Assembly: GCA_964036045.1 (NCBI GenBank)
Contig: CAXIWF010000877.1
Location: 57,866 to 121,865, forward strand
Direction of reading: 5' to 3'
Source of the DNA: Eutreptiella sp. 'Long Island Sound 2002'
Taxonomy: Eukaryota > Euglenozoa > Euglenophyceae > Eutreptiales > Eutreptiaceae
Length of the DNA stretch: 64,000 bases
The position numbers and the translations under genes are program-made. This document shows positions 11,354-22,305 of this stretch, in pieces. Every line of letters begins with the position of its first letter. Position 1 is the stretch's first letter. Under the pieces are notes generated by a model. That model was not told the origin of the DNA. It did no database searches and was given only the letters and a program-made list of their open reading frames with translations.

Positions 11354-13729
11354 TTGAGAATTTTCCGAGAATTTTCCGAGAATTTTCCGAGAATTTTCCG
11401 AGAATTTCCCGAGAATTTTCCGTCAATTTTCCGAGAATTTTCCGAGAATTTTCCGAGAATTTTCCGAGAATTTTCTGAGAATTTTCCGAGAATTTTCCGA
11501 GAATTTTCCGAGAATTTTCCGAGAATTTTCCGAGAATTTTCCGAGAATTTTCCGAGAATTTTCCGAGAATTTTCCGAGAATTTTCCGAGAATTTTCCGAG
11601 AATTTTCCGAGAATTTTCCGAGAATTTTCCGAGATTTACCCGAGAATTTTCCGAGAATTTTCCGAGAATTTTCCCAGAATTTTCCGAGAATTTTCCGAGA
11701 ATTTTCCGAGAATTTTCCGAGAATTTTCCGAGAATTTTCCGAGAATTTTCCGAGAATTTTCCGAGAATTTTCCGAGAATTTTCCGAGAATTTTCCGAGAA
11801 TTTACCGAGAATTTTCCGAGAATTTCCCGAGAATTTTCCGTCAATTTTCCGAGAATTTTCCGAGAATTTTCCGAGAATTTTCTGAGAATTTTCCGAGAAT
11901 TTTCCGAGAATTTTCCGAGAATTTTCCGAGAATTTTCCGAGAATTTTCCTAGAATTTTCCGAGAATTTTCCGAGAATTTTCCGAGAATTTTCCGAGAATT
12001 TTCCGAGAATTTTCCGAGAATTTTCCGAGAATTTTCCGAGATTTTCCCGAGAATTTTCCGAGAATTTTCCGAGAATTTTCCCAGAATTTTCCGAGAATTT
12101 TCCGAGAATTTTCCGAGAATTTTCCGAGAATTTTCCGAGAATTTTCCGAGAATTTTCCGAGAATTTTCCGAGAATTTTCCGAGAATTTTCCGAGAATTTT
12201 CCGAGAATTTACCGAGAATTTTCCGAGAATTTTCCGAGAATTTTCTGGGAATTTTCCGAGAATTTTCTGAGAATTTTCCGAGAATTTTCCGAGAATTTTC
12301 CGAGAATTTTCCGAGAATTTTCCGAGAATTTTCCGAGAATTTTCCGAGAATTTTCCGAGAATTTTCCGAGAATTTTCTGAGAATTTTCCGAGAATTTTCC
12401 GAGAATTTTCCGAGAATTTTCCGAGAATTTTCCGAGAATTTTCCGAGAATTTTCCGAGAATTTTCCGTCAATTTTCCGAGAATTTTCCGAGAATTTTCCG
12501 AGATTTTTCCGAGAATTTTCTGAGAATTTTCCGAGAATTTTCTGACAATTTTCTGAGAATTTTCCGAGAATTTTCCGAGAATTTTCCGGGAATTTTCCGA
12601 GAATTTTCAGAGAATTTTCCGAGAATTTTCTGAGAATTTTCCGAGAATTTTCCGAGAATTTTCCAAGATTTTTCCGAGAATTTTCCGAGAATTTTCCGAG
12701 AATTTTCCGAGAATTTTCCGAGAATTTTCCGAGAATTTCCGGAGAATTTTCCGAGAATTTTCCAAGAATTTTCCGAGAATTTTCCGAGAATTTTCGGAGA
12801 ATTTTCCGAGAATTTTCCGTCAATTTTCCAAGAATTTTCCGAGAATTTTCCAAGATTTTTCCGAGAATTTTCCGAGAATTTATTGAGAATTTTCTGAGAA
12901 TTTTCCGAGAATTTTCCGAGAATTTTCCGAGAATTTTCCGAGAATTTTCCGAGAATTTTCTGAGAATTTTCCGACAATTTTCCGAGAACTTTCCGAGATT
13001 TTTCCCAGAATTTTCCGAGAATTTTCAGAGAATTTTCCGAGAATTTTCCGAGAATTTTCCGAGAATTTTACGGGAATTTTCCGAGAATTTTCCGAGAATT
13101 TTCTGAGAATTTTCCGAGAATTTTCCGAGAATTTTCCGAAAATTTTCCGAGAATTTTCCGAGAATTTTCCGAGAATTTTCCGAGAATTTATTGAGAATTT
13201 TCCGAGAATTTTCCGAGAATTTTCCGAGAACTTTCCGAGAATTTTCGGAGAATTTTCCGAGAATTTTCCGAGAATTTTCCGAGAATTTTCCGAGAATTTT
13301 CGGAGAATTTTCCGAGAATTTTCCGTCAATTTTCCGAGAATTTTCCGAGAATTTTCCGAGATTTTTCCGAGAATTTTCCGAGAATTTTCCGAGAATTTTC
13401 CGACGATTTTCTGAGAAATTTCCGAGAATTTTCCGAGAATTTTCCGAGGATTTTCCGAGATTTTTCCGAGAATTTTCCGAGAATTTTCCGAGAATTTTCC
13501 GAGAATTTTCCGAGAATTTTCTGAGAATTTTCTGAGAATTTTCCGAGAATTTTCCGAGAATTTTCTGAAAATTTTCCGAGAATTTTCCGAGAATTTTCCG
13601 AGAATTTTCCGAGAATTTTCCGAGAATTTTCCGACAATTTTCCGAGAATTTTCCGAGAATTTTCCGAGAATTTTCCGAGAATTTTCCGAGAATTTTCCGA
13701 GAATTTTCCGAGAATTTTCCGAGAATTTT
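11354..13729. repeat. HOR-A copy of 2,376 bp (216 monomers)
   Basis: Starts with L1 and carries a GATTTACCC form of the usual GATTTTCCC near 11,635. A second L1-like end without TTGAGAA finishes at CCGTCAA 11,843, followed by a repeat of the CTGAGAA, CCTAGAA, GATTTTCCC, CCCAGAA, CTGGGAA series. It then has CCGTCAA (12,471), GAGATTTTT, CTGACAA in place of CCGACGA near 12,540, CCGGGAA, CAGAGAA (about 12,609), CCAAGATTTTT, CGGAGAA, CCGTCAA with CCAAGAA, ATTGAGAA near 12,882, a second ATTGAGAA near 13,190, CGGAGAA twice, CCGTCAA (13,329), CCGACGA, CTGAAAA and CCGACAA before the next L1. Confidence 0.7.
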
Positions 13730-15500
13730 TTGAGAATTTTCCGAGAATTTTCCGAGAATTTTCCGAGAATTTTCCGAGAATTTCCCGAGAATTTTCCGTC
13801 AATTTTCCGAGAATTGTCCGAGAATTTTCCGAGAATTTCCCGAGAATTTTCTGAGAATTTTCCGAGAATTTTCCGAGAATTTTCCGAGAATTTTCCGAGA
13901 ATTTTCCGAGAATTTTCCGAGAATTTTCCGAGATTTTCCCGAGAATTTTCCGAGAATTTTCCGAGAATTTTCCCAGAATTTTCCGAGAATTTTCCGAGAA
14001 TTTTCCGAGAATTTTCCGAGAATTTTCCGAGAATTTTCCGAGAATTTTCCGAGAATTTTCCGAGAATTTTCCGAGAATTTTCCGAGAATTTTCCGAGAAT
14101 TTTCCGAGAATTTTCCGAGAATTTTCCGAGAATTTTCTGGGAATTTTCCGAGAATTTTCTCAGAATTTTCCGAGAATTTTCCGAGAATTTTCCGAGAATT
14201 TTCCGAGAATTTTCCGAGAATTTCCCGAGAATTTTCCGAGAATTTTCCGAGAATTTTCCGAGAATTTTCTGAGAATTTTCCGAGAATTTTCCGAGAATTT
14301 TCCGAGAATTTTACGAGAATTTTCCGAGAATTTTCCGAGAATTTTCCGAGAATTTTCCGTCAATTTTCCGAGAATTTTCCGAGAATTTTCCGAGATTTTT
14401 CCGAGAATTTTCTGAGAATTTTCCGAGAATTTTCCGACGATTTTCTGAGAATTTTCCGAGAATTTTCCGAGAATTTTCCGGGAATTTTCCGAGAATTTTC
14501 AGAGAATTTTCCGAGAATTTTCTGAGAATTTTCCGAGAATTTTCCGAGAATTTTCCAAGATTTTTCCGAGAATTTTCCGAGAATTTTCCGAGAATTTTCC
14601 GAGAATTTTCCGAGAATTTCCGGAGAATTTTCCGAAAATTTTCCGAGAATTTTCCGAGAATTTTCCGAGAATTTTCGGAGAATTTTCCGAGAATTTTCCG
14701 TCAATTTTCCAAGAATTTTCCAAGAATTTTCCGAGAATTTTCCGAGATTTTTCCGAGAATTTTCCGAGAATTTTCCGCGAATTTTCCGAGAATTTTCCGA
14801 GAATTTTCCGAGAATTTTCCGAGAATTTTCCGAGAATTTTTTGAGAATTTTCCGAGAATTTTCCGAGATTTTCCCGAGAATTTTCCGAGAATTTCCCGAG
14901 AATTTTCCGTCAATTTTCCGAGAATTTTCCGAGAATTTTCCGAGAATTTTCCGAGAATTTTCTGAGAATTTTCCGAGAATTTTCCGAGAATTTTCCGAGA
15001 ATTTTCCGAGAATTTTCCGAGAATTTTCCGAGAATTTTCCGAGATTTTCCCGAGAATTTTCCGAGAATTTTCCGAGAATTTTCCGAGAATTTTCCGAGAA
15101 TTTTCCGAGAATTTTCCGAGAATTTTCCGAGAATTTTCCGAGAATTTTCCGAGAATTTTCCGAGAATTTTCCGAGAATTTTCCGAGAATTTTCCGAGAAT
15201 TTTCCGAGAATTTTCCGAGAATTTTCCGAGAATTTTCTGGGAATTTTCCGAGAATTTTCTGAGAATTTTCCGAGAATTTTCCGAGAATTTTCCGAGAATT
15301 TTCCGAGAATTTTCCGAGAATTTTCCGAGAATTTTCCGAGAATTTTCCGAGAATTTTCCGAAAATTTTCCGAGAATTTTCCGAGAATTTTCCGAGAATTT
15401 TCCGACAATTTTCCGAGAATTTTCCGAGAATTTTCCGAGAATTTTCCGAGAATTTTCCGAGAATTTTCCGAGAATTTTCCGAGAATTTTCCGAGAATTTT
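13730..15500. repeat. Two shortened HOR-A units (1,111 and 660 bp)
   Basis: L1 copies at 13,730, 14,841 and 15,501 define two units of exactly 101 and 60 monomers. The first holds an ATTGTCC variant near 13,815, GATTTTCCC, CCCAGAA, CTGGGAA, CCGTCAA (14,363), CCGACGA-CTGAGAA, CCGGGAA, CAGAGAA, CCAAGATTTTT, CGGAGAA, CCGTCAA (14,704), then joins L1 within about 140 bp, so the right half of HOR-A is missing. The L1 at 14,841 contains an additional GATTTTCCC inside the block. The second unit holds GATTTTCCC, CTGGGAA, CTGAGAA, CCGAAAA and CCGACAA only. Confidence 0.68.
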
Positions 15501-17865
15501 TTGAGAATTTTCCGAGAATTTTCCGAGAATTTTCCGAGAATTTTCCGAGAATTTCCCGAGAATTTTCCGTCAATTTTCCGAGAATTTTCCGAGAATTTTC
15601 CGAGAATTTTCCGAGAATTTTCTGAGAATTTTCCGAGAATTTTCCGAGAATTTTCCGAGAATTTTCCGAGAATTTTCCGAGAATTTTCCGAGAATTTTCC
15701 GAGATTTTCCCGAGAATTTTCCGAGAATTTTCCGAGAATTTTCCCAGAATTTTCCGAGAATTTTCCGAGAATTTTCCGAGAATTTTCCGAGAATTTTCCG
15801 AGAATTTTCCGAGAATTTTCCGAGAATTTTCCGAGAATTTTCCGAGAATTTTCCGAGAATTTTCCGAGAATTTTCCGAGAATTTTCCGAGAATTTTCCGA
15901 GAATTTTCTGGGAATTTTCCGAGAATTTTCTGAGAATTTTCCGAGAATTTTCCGAGAATTTTCCGAGAATTTTCCGAGAATTTTCCGAGAATTTTCCGAG
16001 AATTTTCCGAGAATTTTCCGAGAATTTTCCGAGAATTTTCTGAGAATTTTCCGAGAATTTTCCGAGAATTTTCCGAGAATTTTCCGAGAATTTTCCGAGA
16101 ATTTTCCGAGAATTTTCCGAGAATTTTCCGTCAATTTTCCGAGAATTTTCCGAGAATTTTCCGAGATTTTTCCGAGAATTTTCTGAGAATTTTCCGAGAA
16201 TTTTCCGACGATTTTCTGAGAATTTTCCGAGAATTTTCCGAGAATTTTCCGGGAATTTTCCGAGAATTTTCAGAGAATTTTCCGAGAATTTTCTGAGAAT
16301 TTTCCGAGAATTTTCCGAGAATTTTCCAAGATTTTTCCGAGAATTTTCCGAGAATTTTCCGAGAATTTTCCGAGAATTTTCCGAGAATTTCCGGAGAATT
16401 TTCCGAGAATTTTCCGAGAATTTTCCGAGAATTTTCCGAGAATTTTCGGAGAATTTTCCGAGAATTTTCCGTCAATTTTCCAAGAATTTTCCAAGAATTT
16501 TCCGAGAATTTTCCGAGATTTTTCCGAGAATTTTCCGAGAATTTTCCGAGAATTTTCCGACGATTTTCTGAGAAATTTCCGAGAATTTTCCGAAAATTTT
16601 CCGAGAATTTTCCGAGAATTTTCCGAGAATTTTCCGAGAATTTATTGAGAATTTTCTGAGAATTTTCCGAGAATTTTCCGAGAATTTTCCGAGAATTTTC
16701 CGAGAATTTTCCGAGAATTTTCTGAGAATTTTCCGAGAATTTTCCGAGAATTTTCCGAGATTTTTCCGAGAATTTTCCGAGAATTTTCCGAGAATTTTCC
16801 GAGAATTTTCCGAGAATTTTCCGAGAATTTGACGAGAATTTTCCGAGAATTTTCCGAGAATTTTCTGAGAATTTTCCGAGAATTTTCCGAGAATTTTCCG
16901 AGAATTTTCCGAGAATTTTCTGAGAATTTTCTGAGAATTTTCCGAGAATTTTCCGAGAATTTTCTGAAAATTTTCCGAGAATTTTCCGAGAATTTTCCGA
17001 GAATTTTCCGAGAATTTTCCGAGAATTTTCCGACAATTTTCCGAGAATTTTCCGAGAATTTTCCGAGAATTTTCCGAGAATTTTCCGAGAATTTTCCGAG
17101 AATTTTCCGAGAATTTTCCGAGAATTTTCCGAGAATTTTCCGAGAATTTTCTGGGAATTTTCCGAGAATTTTCTGAGAATTTTCCGAGAATTTTCCGAGA
17201 ATTTTCCGAGAATTTTCCGAGAATTTTCCGAGAATTTTCCGAGAAATTTCCGAGAATTTTCCGAGAATTTTCCGAGAATTTTCTGAGAATTTTCCGAGAA
17301 TTTTCCGAGAATTTTCCGAGAATTTTCCGAGAATTTTCCGAGAATTTTCCGAGAATTTTCCGAGAATTTTCCGTCAATTTTCCGAGAATTTTCCGAGAAT
17401 TTTCCGAGATTTTTCCGAGAATTTTCTGAGAATTTTCCGAGAATTTTCCGACGATTTTCTGAGAATTTTCCGAGAATTTTCCGAGAATTTTCCGAGAATT
17501 TTCCGAGAATTTTCCGAGAATTTTCCGAGAATTTTCCGAGAATTTTCCGAGAATTTTCCGAGAATTTTCCGAGAATTTTCCGAGAATTTTCCGAGAATTT
17601 CCCGAGAATTTTCCGAGAATTTTCCGAGAATTTTCCGAGAATTTTCCGAGAATTTTCCGAGAATTTTCCGAGAATTTTCTGAGAGTTTTCTGAGAATTTT
17701 CCGAGAATTTTCCGAGAATTTTCTGAAAATTTTCCGAGAATTTTCCGAGAATTTTCCGAGAATTTTCCGAGAATTTTCCGAGAATTTTCCGACAATTTTC
17801 CGAGAATTTTCCGAGAATTTTCCGAGAATTTTCCGAGAATTTTCCGAGAATTTTCCGAGAATTTT
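15501..17865. repeat. HOR-A reference copy, 2,365 bp (215 monomers)
   Basis: This copy shows the HOR-A marker order most fully: L1; CTGAGAA; GATTTTCCC (about 15,700); CCCAGAA; CTGGGAA (about 15,907) and CTGAGAA; CTGAGAA; CCGTCAA (ending 16,134); GAGATTTTT; CTGAGAA; CCGACGATTTTCTGAGAA (about 16,206); CCGGGAA; CAGAGAA; CTGAGAA; CCAAGATTTTT (about 16,326); CCGGAGAA; CGGAGAA; CCGTCAA (16,475) with two CCAAGAA; GAGATTTTT; CCGACGA with CTGAGAAATTT; CCGAAAA; ATTGAGAA (about 16,642); CTGAGAA; GAGATTTTT; a GACGAGAA unit; paired CTGAGAA; CTGAAAA; CCGACAA; CTGGGAA; GAAATTTCC; CCGTCAA; CCGACGA; CTGAGAG with CTGAGAA; CTGAAAA; CCGACAA; next L1. The repeated CTGAAAA...CCGACAA ending suggests an older internal duplication. 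Confidence 0.75.
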
Positions 17866-18712
17866 TTGAGAATTTTCCGAGAATTTTCCGAGAATTTTCC
17901 GAGAATTTTCCGAGAATTTCCCGAGAATTTTCCGTCAATTTTCCGAGAATTTTCCGAGAATTTTCCGAGAATTTTCCGAGAATTTTCTGAGAATTTTCCG
18001 AGAATTTTCCGAGAATTTTCCGAGAATTTTCCGAGAATTTTCCGAGAATTTTCCGAGAATTTTCCGAGAATTTTCCGAGAATTTTCCGAGAATTTTCCGA
18101 GAATTTTCCGAGAATTTTCCGAGAATTTTCCGAGATTTTCCCGAGAATTTTCCGAGAATTTTCCGAGAATTTTCCCAGAATTTTCCGAGAATTTTCCGAG
18201 AATTTTCCGAGAATTTTCCGTCAATTTTCCGAGAATTTTCCGAGAATTTTCCGAGATTTTTCCGAGAATTTTCTGAGAATTTTCCGAGAATTTTCCGACA
18301 ATTTTCTGAGAATTTTCCGAGAATTTTCCGAGAATTTTCCGAGAATTTTCCGAGAATTTTCCGAGAATTTTCCGAGAATTTTCCGAGAATTTTCCGAGAA
18401 TTTTCCGAGAATTTTCCGCGAATTTTCCGAGAATTTTCCGAGAATTTTCCGAGAATTTTCCGAGAATTTTCCGAGAATTTTCCAAGAATTTTCCGAGAAT
18501 TTTCCGAGAATTTTCCGAGAATTTTCCGAGAATTTTCTGAGAATTTTCTGAGAATTTTCCGAGAATTTTCCGAGAATTTTCTGAAAATTTTCCGAGAATT
18601 TTCCGAGAATTTTCCGAGAATTTTCCGAGAATTTTCCGAGAATTTTCCGACAATTTTCCGAGAATTTTCCGAGAATTTTCCGAGAATTTTCCGAGAATTT
18701 TCCGAGAATTTT
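17866..18712. repeat. Short L1 unit of 847 bp, copy 2
   Basis: Same length and same marker spacing as 1,361-2,207: for example the inner CCGTCAA lies at an offset of 16,505 bp from its counterpart, equal to the offset of the L1 copies. Differences: no CCTAGAA, CCGACAA-CTGAGAA near 18,296 where copy 1 has CCGACGA-CTGAGAA, a CCGCGAA unit near 18,417, CCAAGAA near 18,482, and no ATTCTCC variant. Confidence 0.8.
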
Positions 18713-21700
18713 TTGAGAATTTTCCGAGAATTTTCCGAGAATTTTCCGAGAATTTTCCGAGAATTTCCCGAGAATTTTCCGTCAATTTTCCGAGAATTTT
18801 CCGAGAATTTTCCGAGAATTTTCCGAGAATTTTCTGAGAATTTTCCGAGAATTTTCCGAGAATTTTCCGAGAATTTTCCGAGAATTTTCCGAGAATTTTC
18901 CGAGAATTTTCCGAGAATTTTCCGAGAATTTTCCGAGAATTTTCCGAGAATTTTCCGCCAATTTTCCGAGAATTTTCCGAGAATTTTCCGAGAATTTTCC
19001 GTCAATTTTCCGAGAATTTTCCGAGAATTTTCCGAGATTTTTCCGAGAATTTTCCGAGAATTTTCCGAGAATTTTCCGACGATTTTCTGAGAATTTTCCG
19101 AGAATTTTCCGAGAATTTTCCAAGATTTTCCCGAGAATTTTCGGAGAATTTTCGGAGAAATTTCCGAGAATTTTCCGAGAATTTTCCGATAATTTTCCGA
19201 GACATTTCCAAGAATTTTCCGAGAATTTTCAGAGAATTTTCTGAGAATTTTCCGAGAATTTTCCGAGAATTTTCCGAGAATTTTCGGAGAATTTTCCGAG
19301 AATTTTCCGTCAATTTTCCGAGAATTTTCCGAGAATTTTCCGAGATTTTTCCGAGAATTTTCCGAGAATTTTCCGAGAATTTTCGGACGATTTTCTGAGA
19401 AATTTCCGAGAATTTTCCGAGAATTTTCCGAGAATTTTCCGAGAATTTTCCGAGAATTTTCCGAGAATTTTCCAAGAATTTTCCGAGAATTTTCCGTCAA
19501 TTTTCCGAGAATTTTCCGAGAATTTTCCGAGAATTTTCCGTCAATTTTCCGAGAATTTTCCGAGAATTTTCCGAGAATTTTCCGAGAATTTTCCGAGAAT
19601 TTTCCGAGAATTTTCCGAGAATTTTCCGAGAATTTTCCGAGAATTTTCCGAGAGTTTTCCGAGAATTTTCCGAGAATTTTCCGAGAATTTTCTGGGAATT
19701 TTCCGAGAATTTTCTGAGAATTTTCCGAGAATTTTCCGAGAATTTTCCGAGAATTTTCCGAGAATTTTCCGAGAATTTTCCGAGAATTTTCCGAGAATTT
19801 TCCGAGAATTTACCGAGAATTTTCTGAGAATTTTCCGAGAATTTTCCGAGAATTTTCCGAGAATTTTCCGAGAATTTTCCGAGAATTTTCCGAGAATTTT
19901 CCGAGAATTTTCCGTCAATTTTCCGAGAATTTTCCGAGAATTTTCCGAGATTTTTCCGAGAATTTTCTGAGAATTTTCCGAGATTTTTCCGACGATTTTC
20001 TGAGAATTTTCCGAGAATTTTCCGAGAATTTTCCGAGAATTTTCCGAGAATTTTCAGAGAATTTTCCGAGAATTTTCTGAGAATTTTCCGAAAATTTTCC
20101 GAGAATTTTCCGAGATTTTTCCGAGAATTTTCCGAGAATTTTCCGAGAATTTTCCGAGAATTTTCCGAGAATTTTCCGAGAATTTTCCGAGAATTTTCCG
20201 AGAATTTTCCGAGAATTTTCCGAGAATTTCCGGAGAATTTTCCGAGAATTTCCCGAGAATTTTCCGAGAATTTTCCGAGAATTTTCGGAGAATTTTCCGA
20301 GAATTTTCCGTCAATTTTCCGAGAATTTTCCGAGAACTTTCCGAGATTTTTCCGAGAATTTTCCGAGAATTTTCCGAGAATTTTCCGACGATTTTCTGAG
20401 AAATTTCCGAGAATTTTCCGAGAATTTTCCGAGAATTTTCCGAGAATTTTCCGAGAATTTTCCCAGAATTTATTGAGAATTTTCTGAGAATTTTCCGAGA
20501 ATTTTCCGAGAATTTTCCGAGAATTTTCCGAGAATTTTCCGAGAATTTTCCGAGATTTTTCCGAGAATTTTCCGAGAATTTTCCGAGAATTTTCCGAGAA
20601 TTTTCCGAGAATTTTCCGAGAATTTTCCGAGAATTTTCCGAGAATTTTCCGAGAATTTTCTGAGAATTTTCCGAGAATTTTCCGAGAATTTTCCGAGAAT
20701 TTTCCGAGAATTTTCCGAGAATTTTCTGAGAATTTTCTGAGAATTTTCCGAGAATTTTCCGAGAATTTTCTGAGAATTTTCCGAGAATTTTCCCAGAATT
20801 TTCCGACGATTTTCTGAGAAATTTCCGAGAATTTTCCGAGAATTTTCCGAGAATTTTCCGAGAATTTTCCGAGAATTTTCCGAGAATTGTCCGAGAATTT
20901 TCCGAGAATTTTCCGAGAATTTTCCGTCAATTTTCCGAGAATTTTCCGAGAATTTTCCGAGAATTTTCCGTCAATTTTCCGAGAATTTTCCGAGAATTTC
21001 TGAGAATTTTCCGAGAATTTTCCGAGAATTTTCCGAGAATTTTCCGAGAATTTTCCGAGAATTTTCCGAGAATTTTCCGAGAATTTTCCGAGAATTTTCC
21101 GAGAATTTTCTGGGAATTTTCCCAGAATTTTCTGAGAATTTTCCGAGAATTTTCCGAGAATTTTCCGAGAATTTTCCGAGAATTTTCCGAGAATTTTCCG
21201 AGAATTTTCCAAGAATTTTCCGAGAATTTTCCGAGAATTTTCTGAGAATTTTCCGAGAATTTTCCGAGAATTTTCCGAGAATTTTCCGAGAATTTTCCGA
21301 GAATTTTCCGAGAATTTTCCGAGAATTTTCCGTCAATTTTCCGAGAATTTTCCGAGAATTTTCCGAGATTTTTCCGAGAATTTTCTGAGAATTTTCCGAG
21401 AATTTTCCGACGATTTTCTGAGAATTTTCCAAGAATTTTCCGAGAATTTTCCGAGAATTTTCCGAGAATTTTCAGAGAATTTTCCGAGAATTTTCTGAGA
21501 ATTTTCCGAAAATTTTCCGAGAATTTTCCGAGATTTTTCCGAGAATTTTCCGAGAATTTTCCGAGAATTTTCCGAGAATTTTCCGAGAATTTTCCAATTT
21601 TCCGAGAATTTTCCGAGAATTTTCCGAGAATTTTCCGAGAATTTTCCGAGAATTTTCCGAGAATTTTCCGAGAATTTTCCGAGAATTTTCCGAGAATTTT

Positions 21701-22305
21701 CGGAGAATTTTCCGAGAATTTTCCGAGAATTTTCCGAGAATTTTCCGAGAATTTTCGGAGAATTTTCCGAGAATTTTCCGTCAATTTTCCGAGAATTTTC
21801 CGATAATTTTCCGAGATTTTTCCGAGAATTTTCCGAGAATTTTCCGAGAATTTTCCGACGATTTTCTGAGAAATTTCCGAGAATTTTCCGAGAATTTTCC
21901 GAGGATTTTCCGAGATTTTTCCGAGAATTTTCCGAGAATTTTCCGAGAATTTTCCGAGAATTTTCCGAGAATTTTCCGAGAATTTTCCGAGAATTTTCCG
22001 AGAATTTTCCGAGAATTTTCCGAGAATTTTCCGAGAATTTTCCGAGAATTTTCCGAGAATTTTCCGAGAATTTTCCGAGAATTTTCCGAGAATTTTCCGA
22101 GAATTTTCCGAGAATTTTCTGAGAATTTTCTGAGAATTTTCCGAGAATTTTCCGAGAATTTTCTGGAAATTTTCCGAGAATTTTCCGAGAATTTTCCGAG
22201 AATTTTCCGAGAATTTTCCGAGAATTTTCCGACAATTTTCCGAGAATTTTCCGAGAATTTTCCGAGAATTTTCCGAGAATTTTCCGAGAATTTTCCGAGA
22301 ATTTT
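18713..22305. repeat. HOR-B, copy 2 (3,593 bp)
   Basis: Order: L1, B block (18,955-19,214, the same 260-bp length as in copy 1), CCAAGATTTTCCC and CGGAGAA near 19,110-19,150, CCGTCAA pairs near 19,500 and 19,541, an ACCGAGAA unit near 19,811, CAGAGAA near 20,055, CCGTCAA (20,314), ATTGAGAA near 20,471, the ATTGTCC unit at 20,888, CCGTCAA near 20,930 and 20,971, a 10-bp unit near 21,000, CTGGGAA with CCCAGAA near 21,113-21,125, CAGAGAA near 21,474, the CCAA 8-bp unit at 21,594, CGGAGAA, CCGTCAA (about 21,784), CCGACGA, CCGAGGATTTTCC, CTGGAAA (for CTGAAAA) near 22,163, CCGACAA. The first CCAA unit expected in HOR-B is absent here. Confidence 0.75.
18955..19214. repeat. B block, copy 2 (260 bp)
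   Basis: Same length as copy 1. It has CCGATAA near 19,186 and two CGGAGAA units near 19,141-19,155, and CCAAGATTTTCCC replaces GAGATTTTCCC. Confidence 0.8.
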